Shown here: one piece after another, positions 35,686 to 44,593 of the stretch
Position numbering within the stretch: position 1 is the first letter of the stretch
Layout of the letters: the number at the start of each line of letters is the position of its first letter
Source of the DNA: Streptomyces fumanus
GTDB taxonomy: Bacteria > Actinomycetota > Actinomycetes > Streptomycetales > Streptomycetaceae
Length of the DNA: 64,000 bases
Reading direction: 5' to 3'
Assembly (NCBI RefSeq): GCF_014655295.1
Contig: NZ_BNBI01000007.1
Span: 62,001 to 126,000 of the forward strand
Program-made: the position numbers and the translations under genes
The notes under the pieces: model-generated
Told to the model about the DNA's origin: nothing
Database searches by the model: none
Seen by the model: the letters and a program-made list of their open reading frames with translations, nothing else

Positions 35686-36555
35686 TCAGCCCTTGCCGAA
35701 CAGGTCCGCGGGGAAGGCGCCGGCGGCGACCGCGGTGCGCGCGAAGGCCGTCGCGAGTTCGGTCAGCCGGGCCACGCCCGCCGCGCCGAGGTGCTCGTAG
35801 GGGGCCGTGTCCAGCCGGTCCGTCTCCTCCTCGATCTCCGCGCGCAGCGCCGCGCCCCGCTCGGTCAGCTCCCCGTCGGCGTCGAGCAGCCCGCGTTCGC
35901 GCAGCCTCCCGGCCGCCGCGTCCCACTCGCCGGCGGACCAGCCCCGGGTGCGCAGCACCCACTTGGGGGCCAGACCCCGGCCGGTCGCGGTGTGCGTCAC
36001 CAGCGCCTCCAGGCCGTCCAGTCCGGCGGCCGTCAGCACGGCGAGGTGCCCGTCGCCGCGGTGCTCGCGCAGCAGGGTGGCGGCGTGCCAGTACGCCAGG
36101 TGCGGCTCCTCGGGCACCGGCAGGTCGGCGTGGGCGGAGTACAGCGGCCGGGCCGGGCGCGCACAGGCTTCGCAGGCCCGCAGCGCCAGCTCGGCGGCCT
36201 CCGCCAGCTCCGCCGAGGCCAGGACCCGCGCGCCCAGCAGGCGGCGCAGGGTCGCGTCGACGGCACGCGCGCGTGCCGCCAGCACCTCCGGCGGGCGGGC
36301 GGTCTCCCAGACGGCCGGTACGTGCCGGGCGACCAGGTCGTACTTGTAGTTGTAGAAGGTCGCCGTCACCGTGCCCGGGCCGACCGGGCCCAGCGCGGCG
36401 GCCCGCGCCGCGAAGTTCACGGCCCGCGGGTCGGTGATCCCGAGCGCGCCCAGTTCGCGGTCGAGGTCGGGGGAGAAGTAGTGCGTCGAGTGCAGCGTGT
36501 TGAGGGCGTTGTGGCAGCGGCGGCCCGGGCGCCGGTCGATCGCGGCAGTCGTCAT
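35686..36555 (-). CDS. SCO6745-family protein of unknown function
   Basis: This 289-residue soluble protein begins ALNTLHSTHYFSPDL and contains FYNYKYDLVARHVPAVWE. The C-terminal half looks like a winged-helix (RGWSAGEWDAAAGRLRERGLLDADGELTERGAALRAEIEE). I recognise it as the family named after S. coelicolor SCO6745. It may bind DNA, but no function is known. ATG 36555 is chosen over GTG 36564, which lies 9 bp further upstream. Confidence 0.7.
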   Translation of the reverse strand: MTTAAIDRRPGRRCHNALNTLHSTHYFSPDLDRELGALGITDPRAVNFAARAAALGPVGPGTVTATFYNYKYDLVARHVPAVWETARPPEVLAARARAVDATLRRLLGARVLASAELAEAAELALRACEACARPARPLYSAHADLPVPEEPHLAYWHAATLLREHRGDGHLAVLTAAGLDGLEALVTHTATGRGLAPKWVLRTRGWSAGEWDAAAGRLRERGLLDADGELTERGAALRAEIEEETDRLDTAPYEHLGAAGVARLTELATAFARTAVAAGAFPADLFGKG

Positions 36556-36605
36556 GCCGGGCACGTTAGCAACCGCTCAGTATGTGCGCGACGCCCTGGC
36601 CGGGA

Positions 36606-37355
36606 TCAGACCGGCCCGTTCCAGGTGAAGCGCGGCGCCCGGCACTCCAGGAAGGCGGCCACGCCCTCGGCGGTGTCGCCGCTGCCGCGCGCCTGGGCGG
36701 CCCAGTACGCGTCCCGGCCGGTGCGCCCGTCCGCGAACTCCTTCGCCGCGGCCTGGGTCAGCGCCGAGCGGGAGACCAGGACCCGGGTGAACTCCTCGAC
36801 CCGTTCCGCCAGTTCCCCGGCGGGCAGCACCTCGTCGACCAGCCCGGTGCGCAGCGCCCGCCCGGTGCCTATCAACTCGCCGGAGAACAGCAGGTACTTC
36901 GTGGCGGCCGGGCCCACCAGGGCGGCCAGCCGCCGGGTGGCGGAGGCCGGATAGACGACGCCCAGCCTGGCCGGGGTCACCCCGAACAGCGCGCCCTCCT
37001 CGGCGAACCGCAGATCGCAGGCGGCGGCGAGCTGGGTGCCGCCGCCCACGCAGTGCCCGCGGATCGCGGCCAGCGTCGGCTTGGGGAAGGCGGCCAGCGC
37101 CTCCTCCGCGGCCACCGCCAGGCGCTGCGCCTCCTCGGGCCCCTCGCGCAGCGTGGCGATGTCGGCCCCGGCGCAGAAGGTCCCGCCCGCGCCGGTGAGC
37201 ACCAGCGCCCGCACCGCCGGGTCGGCCGCCAGGGCGTCGAGCAGCGGCGGCAGCGCCCGCCACATCGCGGCCGTCATGGCGTTGCGCTTGGCCGGACGGT
37301 CGATGACGACGGTGGCCACCGCGCCGGTGAGGTGATGCCGCAGCTCGGGCTCCAT
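36606..37355 (-). CDS. crotonase-like (enoyl-CoA hydratase/isomerase family) protein
   Basis: This is a 249-residue crotonase fold with ATVVIDRPAKRNAMTAAMW, GTFCAGADIATL, IRGHCVGGGTQLAAACDLRFA and FGVTPARLGVVYPASATRR. The oxyanion-hole segments are intact. However, both glutamates used for water addition in classical hydratases are missing: GGGTQLAAAC has Gln where Glu is usual, and PEI(L/I)LG is replaced by TPARLG. It may act as an isomerase, hydrolase or other crotonase variant. It stands alone, divergent from the HdeD gene. Confidence 0.82.
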   Translation of the reverse strand: MEPELRHHLTGAVATVVIDRPAKRNAMTAAMWRALPPLLDALAADPAVRALVLTGAGGTFCAGADIATLREGPEEAQRLAVAAEEALAAFPKPTLAAIRGHCVGGGTQLAAACDLRFAEEGALFGVTPARLGVVYPASATRRLAALVGPAATKYLLFSGELIGTGRALRTGLVDEVLPAGELAERVEEFTRVLVSRSALTQAAAKEFADGRTGRDAYWAAQARGSGDTAEGVAAFLECRAPRFTWNGPV

Positions 37356-37471
37356 GCGCCGGGATGTTACCGGCCGGTCGGGAAGCCGGGGCCGGTAGCC
37401 GCCGGGCAGCGCGGGCAGAAGGGAACGCAGAGGGTACCCCGTGGGGGACGACGTCCGAGGAGGCGCAGCCC

Positions 37472-38110
37472 ATGACCACGTCCGCCAAGTCCTCGCCCGG
37501 CGCCGCGCGGCTCAGCCGGGGCTTCGGCCGGCTCACCGCCCTCGGCGTGCTGCTGGTGCTCGCCGGCCTGGTCGGCCTCGTCTACACCGGGGTCGCCACG
37601 CTCACCTCGATGCTGCTGTTCGGCTGGCTGCTGCTGGTCGGCGGGGTGGTCGGGCTGCTGCACGCCGTCGAGTCGCGCGGCGGCAGCTTCTTCTGGCTCG
37701 GCGCCGTGGTCGCGGCGCTCAACCTCGCCGCCGGCGTGGTGGTCGTCACCAAGCCGCACGCGGCGGCCTCCGCGCTGACCATGTTCGCCGCCCTGCTGTT
37801 CCTCACCGCGGGGCTGTTCCGGCTGGTCGGCAGCGTGATCGTGCGCGGCCCGCAGTTCGGCTGGACGCTGCTGCTGGGCGCCTTCGACCTGCTCCTCGGC
37901 GTCCTGGTGCTGATCTCCTGGCCGAGCGGCAGCCAGTACGTCATCGGTACGTTCTTCTCGCTGGCGCTGCTCTTCGACGGGCTGGGGCTGATCGCGACCG
38001 GCTTCGGCGGGCGGCGGATCGTCGGGATGGTCTCCGACCGGCTCGCCGCGGAAGGCGGCCCGGGGGAGGAACCGGGCGGCCGGGCCGCCGGATCCGTACC
38101 CCCGGAGTAG
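37472..38110 (+). CDS. HdeD/DUF308-family membrane protein
   Basis: This 212-residue integral membrane protein has about six hydrophobic segments starting LTALGVLLVLAGLVGLVYTG. The middle includes GWLLLVGGVVGLLHAVESRGG and a second DUF308 repeat (FGWTLLLGAFDLLLGVLVLI). HdeD in E. coli contributes to acid resistance, but in actinomycetes the role is not established. A GAGGAGG ribosome-binding site precedes ATG 37472. The polar C-terminal tail of about 30 residues lies outside the membrane. Confidence 0.78.
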   Translation: MTTSAKSSPGAARLSRGFGRLTALGVLLVLAGLVGLVYTGVATLTSMLLFGWLLLVGGVVGLLHAVESRGGSFFWLGAVVAALNLAAGVVVVTKPHAAASALTMFAALLFLTAGLFRLVGSVIVRGPQFGWTLLLGAFDLLLGVLVLISWPSGSQYVIGTFFSLALLFDGLGLIATGFGGRRIVGMVSDRLAAEGGPGEEPGGRAAGSVPPE

Positions 38111-38285
38111 TCCGCCGGACCGGCGCGTCCGGGACAGGATCGGTCCGGCAACCGGCCCTGGCACACCGCAACGATCAGAAGCGTTCGATAGGCGCCGACT
38201 TGTGCTCAGCGGGCCGGGGCGGAGCGAGGCGGTACCGACACTCGGTGCTGTGGCGGCGAGCGAGCGCGAGGGCGGCGACCGGACG

Positions 38286-38837
38286 ATGCACGACGACGGG
38301 CGCGGACCCGGCGGCCCCGGACCCGCGGTTCCGGGGCCCTACGAGGGCGTGTGGCGGTTCACCGCCCCCGCCGTCGACGCCTCCGTCCCCCGGGCCCGGC
38401 ACACCGTGCGGGACCTGCTGCGCCGGCAGGGCGTGCCGGCCCCGGACGACCTGGTGCAGGGGCTGCTCCTGATCGTCTCGGAGCTGGTCACGAACGCCGT
38501 CCGGCACGCGGCGGTGCTCTCTCCGGAGCTCGCCGTGGAGGTCGCCGTCGGCGCCGACTGGCTGCGGGTGTCCGTGGAGGACGGCCACCCCTACCGGCCG
38601 GCCGCCCTGGAGGCGGACCACGGCCGGACCGGCGGCCGGGGCCTGCTGCTGGTCCGGGAGATCACCCGGGAGGCCGGCGGGGCCTTCGAGGTGGCCCGCA
38701 CCGCCGGCGGCGGCAAGGCGGTCCGGGCCGTCCTGCCGCTCAAGCCCGGCGAGCCCCAGCCGGGTCCCCTCACCAGCCGGCGGACGGGCCGGTCAGCTCG
38801 CGGACCGCGGGACGGGCCGCGTCCAGCACCGTCATGA
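38286..38837 (+). CDS. HATPase-type ATP-binding protein (anti-sigma regulatory kinase-like)
   Basis: This 183-residue protein carries a GHKL ATPase domain of the RsbW/SpoIIAB class. It shows ARHTVRDLLRRQGVPAPDDLVQGLLLIVSELVTNAVRHA (N-box in SELVTNAVRHA), the G1-like DGHPYRP and GGRGLLLVREITREAGG. There are many such genes in Streptomyces, acting as anti-sigma factors or regulators of anti-anti-sigma partners. ATG 38286 is preceded by GAGGGCGG. An upstream in-frame start at 38202 or a GTG near 38250 is possible. The end overlaps the convergent idi gene by 68 bp. Confidence 0.75.
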   Translation: MHDDGRGPGGPGPAVPGPYEGVWRFTAPAVDASVPRARHTVRDLLRRQGVPAPDDLVQGLLLIVSELVTNAVRHAAVLSPELAVEVAVGADWLRVSVEDGHPYRPAALEADHGRTGGRGLLLVREITREAGGAFEVARTAGGGKAVRAVLPLKPGEPQPGPLTSRRTGRSARGPRDGPRPAPS

Positions 38838-39363
38838 ACCACGCGGAGAAGGTGTCCCGCTCGTGCCGCTCGGCCAGCTCGGCGGGGGTGACGAAGACCG
38901 TCTCGGCGACCTCCTGCGGGTCGGGCCGCGGCGGGGCCTGCGCCAGGCCCACGAAGAGGTGGTTGTACTCCTGCTCCACCAGCCCCGAGGCGGGGTCCGG
39001 GTGGTTGTAGCGCACCGTGCCCGCCTCGGCGAGCAGCGACGGGGAGATCCCCAGCTCCTCGTGGGTGCGCCGGGCCGCCGCCGCGAAGGGCGCCTCGCCG
39101 GGGTAGGGGTGACCGCAGCAGGTGTTCGACCAGACACCGGGGGAGTGGTACTTGCCCAGCGCCCGCTGCTGGAGCAGCAGCCTGCCGCGCTCGTCGAACA
39201 GGAACACGGAGAAGGCGCGGTGCAGTCGTCCCGGCGGCTGGTGCGCGGCGAGCTTCTCCTCGGTGCCGATCGTCACGCCGTTCTCGTCGACCAGCTCCAG
39301 CAGAATCGCGTCCGCGGAGCCGTTCGACGCGGTGTGCGTCACGGTGGCAGGTGTGATCGGCAT
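38770..39363 (-). CDS. idi: isopentenyl-diphosphate delta-isomerase (type I)
   Basis: This 197-residue Nudix-fold enzyme interconverts IPP and DMAPP. It shows HRAFSVFLFDERGRLLLQQRA, GVWSNTCCGHPYPGE (catalytic Cys at 82/83) and RRTHEELGI (metal-binding glutamates), plus YNHLFVGLAQ. A 3-residue upstream alternative (ATG 39369) exists, but ATG 39363 has AAGG at the right distance. It lies 9 kb upstream of the hopanoid operon, which also carries ispG and dxs, so prenyl precursor supply is clustered here. The C-terminal end overlaps the HATPase gene (68 bp, convergent). Confidence 0.9.
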   Translation of the reverse strand: MPITPATVTHTASNGSADAILLELVDENGVTIGTEEKLAAHQPPGRLHRAFSVFLFDERGRLLLQQRALGKYHSPGVWSNTCCGHPYPGEAPFAAAARRTHEELGISPSLLAEAGTVRYNHPDPASGLVEQEYNHLFVGLAQAPPRPDPQEVAETVFVTPAELAERHERDTFSAWFMTVLDAARPAVRELTGPSAGW

Positions 39364-39551
39364 ACCCATCCTTCGCATCGGTCCTCGCGTCCCCAGTGTG
39401 CCGCACGATCCCGGCGGCCCCGGCACTTCACGGTGCCCGCATGTCCCGCGCGGGCGGCGCGCGGAGGGCACCGGGCGGCGCGCGGGCCAGGGCCCCGAAG
39501 GTGAATCGTGCCCGGTGCCGCGGTCCGGGAACCGTCCGGGGCGGGCCGGTC

Positions 39552-40490
39552 TCAGTGGCAGAGCCGTGCCTCGTGCTCCGCGTGGCCGCCGGGCTCCAAC
39601 TGGAAGGTGCAGTGCTCCACGTCGAAGTGGACGCCCAGGCAGCCCTGCAACTCGTGCAGCATCTTCTCGTGGCCGATCGCGTTCAGCGCCTCGGAGCTGA
39701 CCACCACGTGCGCGGAGAGCACCGGCATCCCCGAGGTGATCGTCCAGGCGTGCAGGTCGTGCACGTCCTCCACCCCGTCCAGCGCCAGGATGTGCGAGCG
39801 CACCTCCTCCATGTCGACGCCCTTGGGCGCCGCCTCCAGCAGCACGTCCAATGTCTCCCGCAGCAGCCTCACGGTCCGCGGCACGATCATCAGGCCGATC
39901 ACCAGCGAGGCGATCGGGTCGGCCGCCTGCCAGCCGGTGGTCACGATCACCAGCGCCGCCACGATCACCGCCACCGAGCCCAGCGCGTCCGCCGCGACCT
40001 CCAGGAACGCGCCCCGCACGTTCAGGCTCTCGGCCTGGCCCCGCATCAGCAGCCCCAGCGACACCGTGTTCGCCACCAGGCCGACCACGCCGAACCAGAC
40101 GGCCAGCCCGCCCTCGGTACCGGCCGGGGTGACGAACCGGTCGACGGCCTCGAAGAGCACATAGCCGCCCACCCCGAGCAGCAGCAGACAGTTGGCCAGC
40201 GCCGCGAGGATCTCGGCGCGGGCGTATCCGAAGGTGCGCCGCCCGGTGGCCGGCCGGCCCGCGAAGTGGATCGCCAGCAGGGCCATGCCCAGGCCCAGCG
40301 CGTCCGTCGCCATGTGCGCGGCGTCGGCCACCAGCGCCAGGGAGTCGGCCAGCACCCCGCCGACGATCTCCACGACCATCACGGTGAGCGTGATCCCCAG
40401 CGCCGCCCGCAGCCTGCCCCGGTAGGCGGCGGTCGCCGTACCGCCCGGGGGCCCGCCGTGCGCGTGCCCGTGATCGTGCCCAGCCCCCAT
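39552..40490 (-). CDS. cation diffusion facilitator (zinc efflux type)
   Basis: This 312-residue protein has six membrane helices, a His-rich N-terminus (MGAGHDHGHAHGG) and a His-rich C-terminus (GGHAEHEARLCH). Transmembrane metal-site residues are in HMATDALG (HxxxD). The second site reads EVAADALGS, with Glu in the place of the His in the common zinc carriers. This is frequent in CzcD-like relatives and may alter metal choice. A cytoplasmic domain (DMEEVRSHILALDGVEDVHDLHAWTI) closes the protein. It exports divalent metal in exchange for protons. Confidence 0.87.
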   Translation of the reverse strand: MGAGHDHGHAHGGPPGGTATAAYRGRLRAALGITLTVMVVEIVGGVLADSLALVADAAHMATDALGLGMALLAIHFAGRPATGRRTFGYARAEILAALANCLLLLGVGGYVLFEAVDRFVTPAGTEGGLAVWFGVVGLVANTVSLGLLMRGQAESLNVRGAFLEVAADALGSVAVIVAALVIVTTGWQAADPIASLVIGLMIVPRTVRLLRETLDVLLEAAPKGVDMEEVRSHILALDGVEDVHDLHAWTITSGMPVLSAHVVVSSEALNAIGHEKMLHELQGCLGVHFDVEHCTFQLEPGGHAEHEARLCH

Positions 40491-40983
40491 GGCCGCCGCC
40501 TTTCCCTGTCCGTCCGGGTGGCCCAGTCAACTACGGGTGGGGGGTATCCGGCAACGCGACGCTGAACACCGTTGTCATCTGCTCTGACCTGCGAAAACGT
40601 TACGCAGGTCAGAGCGCCGGGCGCTCACCCGCCGGGCCCGCCGCCCGAGCGTCCCGGCCGCCCGCGCGGCCGACGCGACCGCCCGCACCGCGCCGCGGCC
40701 CCACCACGGCCGGCCGCCGGTCACGTCACGGTCCGCGGGGGCGCGATGTCCCCCGATGCCCGTTCTGGGCGCGCGGTTTGGAGGCCGGGCCTCCGATCCC
40801 CGATGATGATCGCGGCAAAGGTGCGTGCAATCCGCGTCGACCGGCCGCCAAACGGGCGGTGAACGCGACGTTGTGGTCATCCGATAGCCTCTGCCGACAT
40901 GCCGCCCGGGTGTCGCAGGCACGGGCGCCCCACCATGCACAGGCCCGGCGCGCACGGCGTCGGCATCCAGGGAGTGAGTTCGG
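40491..40983. other. 493-bp divergent intergenic region with inverted repeats
   Basis: No gene is supportable here. A minus-strand open frame (40575-41003) has no family features. The region holds the 13-bp perfect inverted repeat described separately and a GGAGGCC-G-GGCCTCC palindrome at 40780-40794. A good GGGAGTGAG ribosome-binding site at 40971 serves the TTG start of the next gene. Confidence 0.6.
40581..40615. repeat. 13-bp perfect inverted repeat with 9-nt A/T-rich spacer
   Basis: GCTCTGACCTGCG (40581-40593) and its exact complement CGCAGGTCAGAGC (40603-40615) flank AAAACGTTA. It could form a strong RNA hairpin on either strand or serve as an operator. It lies 91 bp upstream of the cation efflux gene and 369 bp upstream of the polymer cluster. 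Confidence 0.75.
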
Positions 40984-42792
40984 TTGTCGACCGCCATCCT
41001 CACCGGTCAGCCGGTGCCCGGTTCGCCGATCGAGGCCGATCTGCGGGCGCTCGGCTTCGAGGTCCGCCACGCGGCCGACGCCGCCGGCGCCGGGACCCTC
41101 CTCGCCGCGGTGCCCGGGGGTGAGCGCGTCGCCGTGGTCGACGCCCGCTTCGTCGGCCATGTGCACGCCCTGCGCCTCGGCCTCACCGACCCCCGCTTCC
41201 CGCTCGCCGCGATCCCCGGCGCCGTGACCGCCCAGCCGGCCGCCCGCCCGGCCCTGGCCCGCGCGCTCGCCCGCCAGGAGACGTCCGGGGGCACCACCCT
41301 GGTCGGCAGCCTCACCGACCGGATCGTCACCGCCCTGGACGCCGACGGCGCCGCCGTCCACCGGCCCGAGCTGGGCAGCCTGGTCGCCCGCGTCCCCGCC
41401 GACCCGCAGGCCGCCAACGAGGCCCGGCAGGCCGTCGCCGCCGTCGACGACGAGGCAGTCCGCCTGAAGTCCGCGGTCAAGGCCCGCGACGGCTTCTTCA
41501 CCACCTTCTGCATCAGCCCGTACTCCCGCTACATCGCCCGCTGGTGCGCCCGCCGCGGCCTGACCCCGAACCAGGTCACCACCGCCTCCCTGCTCACCGC
41601 CCTGATAGCGGCGGCCTGCGCGGCCACCGGCACCCGCGGCGGCTTCGTCGCGGCCGGCGTGCTGCTCATCGCCTCCTTCGTGCTGGACTGCACCGACGGC
41701 CAGCTCGCCCGCTACTCGCTGCAGTACTCCACCCTCGGCGCCTGGCTCGACGCGACCTTCGACCGCGCCAAGGAGTACGCCTACTACGCCGGCCTCGCCC
41801 TCGGCGCGGCCCGCGGCGGCGACGACGTATGGGCCCTCGCCCTCGGCGCGATGGTCCTCCAGACCTGCCGGCACGTGGTCGACTTCGCCTTCAACGAGGC
41901 ACATGTCACGGGCACCGACGCCCCCGCCAACGCCAGCCCCACCGCCGCCCTGTCCGGCAGGCTCGACAGCGTCGGCTGGACGGTCTGGGTCCGCCGCATG
42001 ATCGTCCTGCCGATCGGCGAACGCTGGGCGCTGATCGCCGTCCTCACCGCCGTCACCACCCCCCGGATCACCTTCTGGGTGCTGCTGATCGGCTGCGCCT
42101 TCGCCGCCGCGTACACCACGGCCGGCCGGGTCCTGCGCTCGCTGAACAGCAAGGCCCGCCGCACCGACCGGGCCGCCCGCGCGCTGGCCGACCTCGCGGA
42201 CAGCGGGCCCGTCGCCGAAGGGCTGGCCCGGGTGACGCGCCGGCTGCCCGGCGGCCTCGCCCCGGTAGTGGCCCTGGCGGGCGGCGCCGCCGTGGTCGCC
42301 ACGGCCGCGGCCACCGGCTTCGGCACCCCCTGGCCGGTCCTCGCCGCCGCCGTCTACGCCCTGACCTCGGCCGCCGCCGTCGCCCGGCCCCTCAAGGGCG
42401 CCCTCGACTGGCTGGTCCCGCCGTTCTTCCGCGCCGCCGAGTACCTCACCGTCCTGCTGCTGGCGGCCCGGGCGGACGTGAACGGAGCCCTTCCGGCGGC
42501 TTTCGGGCTGGTGGCGGCCGTCGCCTACCATCACTACGACACGGTCTACCGCATCCGGGGCGGCGCCGGGGCACCCCCGGCCTGGCTGGTGCGGGCCATC
42601 GGGGGACACGAGGGGCGGACCCTGCTCGTCACCGTTCTGGCCGCGGTGCTGACCGCCCCGCGGTTCACGGCCGCGCTCACGGTGCTCGCCGTGGCCGTGG
42701 CCCTGCTGGTGCTCTTCGAGAGCATCCGCTACTGGGTCTCCGCCCACCGGGCCGGATCACCCGCCGTACACGATGAAGGAGAAACCGCATGA
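40984..42792 (+). CDS. CDP-alcohol phosphatidyltransferase-domain membrane protein, first gene of envelope-polymer cluster
   Basis: This 602-residue protein starts at TTG. Residues 1-170 form a soluble domain, low in known motifs but including VAVVDARFVGHVHALRLGL. It is followed by a CDP-alcohol phosphatidyltransferase domain with the complete motif DCTDGQLARYSLQYSTLGAW and LDATFD (all four Asp). The C-terminal membrane region (about 390-600) matches the family that I recall as DUF5941. The transferase would use a CDP-alcohol and a second hydroxyl acceptor at the membrane. The stop overlaps the next start (ATGA), so the seven-gene cluster is coupled. Confidence 0.82.
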   Translation: MSTAILTGQPVPGSPIEADLRALGFEVRHAADAAGAGTLLAAVPGGERVAVVDARFVGHVHALRLGLTDPRFPLAAIPGAVTAQPAARPALARALARQETSGGTTLVGSLTDRIVTALDADGAAVHRPELGSLVARVPADPQAANEARQAVAAVDDEAVRLKSAVKARDGFFTTFCISPYSRYIARWCARRGLTPNQVTTASLLTALIAAACAATGTRGGFVAAGVLLIASFVLDCTDGQLARYSLQYSTLGAWLDATFDRAKEYAYYAGLALGAARGGDDVWALALGAMVLQTCRHVVDFAFNEAHVTGTDAPANASPTAALSGRLDSVGWTVWVRRMIVLPIGERWALIAVLTAVTTPRITFWVLLIGCAFAAAYTTAGRVLRSLNSKARRTDRAARALADLADSGPVAEGLARVTRRLPGGLAPVVALAGGAAVVATAAATGFGTPWPVLAAAVYALTSAAAVARPLKGALDWLVPPFFRAAEYLTVLLLAARADVNGALPAAFGLVAAVAYHHYDTVYRIRGGAGAPPAWLVRAIGGHEGRTLLVTVLAAVLTAPRFTAALTVLAVAVALLVLFESIRYWVSAHRAGSPAVHDEGETA

Positions 42793-43544
42793 TCGGCCTC
42801 GTGCTCGCGGCCGGCGCCGGACGGCGCCTGCGCCCCTACACCGACAGCCTGCCCAAGGCGCTGGTGCCGGTGGGGCCCGCGGGCATAGAAGGCGAACCGA
42901 CCGTCCTCGACCTCACCCTCGGCAACTTCGCCGAGATCGGCCTGACCGAGGTCGCGGTCATCGTCGGCTACCGCAAGGAGGCCGTGTACGAGCGCAAGGC
43001 GGCGCTGGAGGCCAAGTACGGCCTCAAGCTCACCCTCATCGACAACGACAAGGCCGAGGAGTGGAACAACGCCTACTCCCTGTGGTGCGGCCGGGACGCC
43101 CTCAAGGACGGCGTGATCCTCGCCAACGGCGACACCGTCCACCCCGTCTCCGTCGAGAAGACGCTGCTCGCCGCCCGCGGCGACGGCAAGAAGATCATCC
43201 TCGCCCTGGACACGGTGAAGTCCCTGGCCGACGAGGAGATGAAGGTCGTCGTCGACCCCGCCAAGGGGAACATGACGAAGATCACCAAGCTGATGGACCC
43301 CGCCGAGGCCACCGGCGAGTACATCGGCGTCACCCTCATCGAGGGCGACGCCGCGCCCGAGCTGGCCGACGCGCTGAAGACCGTCTGGCAGACCGACCCC
43401 CAGCAGTTCTACGAGCACGGCTACCAGGAGCTGGTCGACCGCGGCTTCCGGATCGACGTGGCGCCGATCGGCGAGGTCGCGTGGGTGGAGATCGACAACC
43501 ACGACGATCTCGCCCGGGGACGGGAGATCGCGTGCCAGTACTGA
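42789..43544 (+). CDS. nucleotidyltransferase, LicC-like (CTP:phospho-alcohol cytidylyltransferase family)
   Basis: This 251-residue sugar-nucleotide-type nucleotidyltransferase fold begins MIGLVLAAGAGRRLRPYTDS with LPKALVPVG, the GXGXRXXP(X)nK signature. Later NAYSLWCGRDALKDGVILANGD resembles the acceptor region of LicC-like phosphocholine cytidylyltransferases. It would make a CDP-activated alcohol phosphate for one of the adjacent CDP-alcohol transferases. Given the neighbouring glycerol-1-phosphate-dehydrogenase-like gene, CDP-glycerol (sn-1 stereochemistry) or a related polyol is a candidate product. The donor nucleotide cannot be read from sequence. Confidence 0.8.
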   Translation: MIGLVLAAGAGRRLRPYTDSLPKALVPVGPAGIEGEPTVLDLTLGNFAEIGLTEVAVIVGYRKEAVYERKAALEAKYGLKLTLIDNDKAEEWNNAYSLWCGRDALKDGVILANGDTVHPVSVEKTLLAARGDGKKIILALDTVKSLADEEMKVVVDPAKGNMTKITKLMDPAEATGEYIGVTLIEGDAAPELADALKTVWQTDPQQFYEHGYQELVDRGFRIDVAPIGEVAWVEIDNHDDLARGREIACQY

Positions 43545-44593
43545 CCCGGCTCATCCCCTCGCCGGTCGTCGTGGACATCCGCGCGGGCGCCCTCGACGAC
43601 CTCGCGGGCGTCCTCGCCGACGAGCGGATCTCCCAGTCCGGCAAGCTCGCCATCGCCGTCAGCAACGGCTCCGGGGCCAGGCTGCGCGAGCGCCTCGCCC
43701 CCTCGCTGCCCGGCGCCACCTGGTACGAGGTCGGCGGCGGCACCCTCGACGACGCGGTCCGGCTGGCCGGCGACATAAAGGCCGGCCACTACGACGCCGT
43801 CGTGGGCCTGGGCGGCGGCAAGATCATCGACTGTGCCAAGTTCGCGGCGGCCCGGGTCGGCCTGCCGCTGGTCGCCGTCGCCACCAACCTCGCGCACGAC
43901 GGCCTGTGCTCGCCGGTCGCCACCCTCGACAACGACGCGGGCCGCGGCTCGTACGGCGTGCCCAACCCGATCGCGGTCGTCATCGACCTCAACGTGATCC
44001 GGGAGGCGCCCGTCCGCTTCGTCCGCTCCGGCATCGGCGACGCCATCTCCAACATCTCCGCGGTCGCCGACTGGGAACTCGCCCACCGCGTCAAGGGCGA
44101 GAAGGTCGACGGCCTCGCCGCCGCGATGGCCCGGCAGGCCGGCGAGGCGGTGCTGCGCCACCCCGGCGGCGTCGGCGACGACGCCTTCCTCCAGGTCCTG
44201 GCCGAGGCCCTGGTCCTCACCGGCATCGCCATGTCCGTCTCCGGCGACTCGCGCCCCTCCTCCGGCGCCTGCCACGAGATCAACCACGCCTTCGACCTGC
44301 TCTACCCCAAGCGCGCCGCCGCCCACGGAGAGCAGTGCGGGATCGGCGCGGCCTTCGCGATGTACCTGCGCGGCGCCCACGAGGAAGCGGCCCGCATGGC
44401 CTCGGTGCTGCGCCGGCACGGACTGCCGGTGCTGCCGGAGGAGATCGGCTTCACCCAGGAGGAGTTCGTCCGGGCGGTGGAGTTCGCTCCCCAGACCCGC
44501 CCCGGCCGGTACACGATCCTCGAACACCTCGACCTCAAGACCCCACAGATCAAGGACATCTACGCCGACTATGTCAAGGCCATCGGTAGCTGA
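43532..44593 (+). CDS. iron-containing alcohol dehydrogenase, glycerol-1-phosphate dehydrogenase-like
   Basis: This 353-residue protein matches the EgsA/AraM/G1PDH branch of the metal-dependent dehydrogenases. It has AVVGLGGGKIIDCAKFAA (NAD pyrophosphate binding), VATNLAHDGLCSPVA, SGACHEINHAFDLL and AAHGEQCGIG, in which the Asp and His ligands of the catalytic metal are recognisable. The family reduces dihydroxyacetone phosphate to sn-glycerol-1-phosphate. GTG 43532 with GGGAG upstream overlaps the previous gene by 13 bp. Its place between a cytidylyltransferase and a CDP-alcohol transferase argues for synthesis of the alcohol phosphate activated next. Confidence 0.82.
   Translation: MPVLTRLIPSPVVVDIRAGALDDLAGVLADERISQSGKLAIAVSNGSGARLRERLAPSLPGATWYEVGGGTLDDAVRLAGDIKAGHYDAVVGLGGGKIIDCAKFAAARVGLPLVAVATNLAHDGLCSPVATLDNDAGRGSYGVPNPIAVVIDLNVIREAPVRFVRSGIGDAISNISAVADWELAHRVKGEKVDGLAAAMARQAGEAVLRHPGGVGDDAFLQVLAEALVLTGIAMSVSGDSRPSSGACHEINHAFDLLYPKRAAAHGEQCGIGAAFAMYLRGAHEEAARMASVLRRHGLPVLPEEIGFTQEEFVRAVEFAPQTRPGRYTILEHLDLKTPQIKDIYADYVKAIGS

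Noticed and set aside
40575..41003. 142-codon minus-strand frame before the export cluster
   Set aside because: No ribosome-binding site, no domain, biased Arg composition, and it covers the inverted repeat and the ribosome-binding site of the opposite gene.
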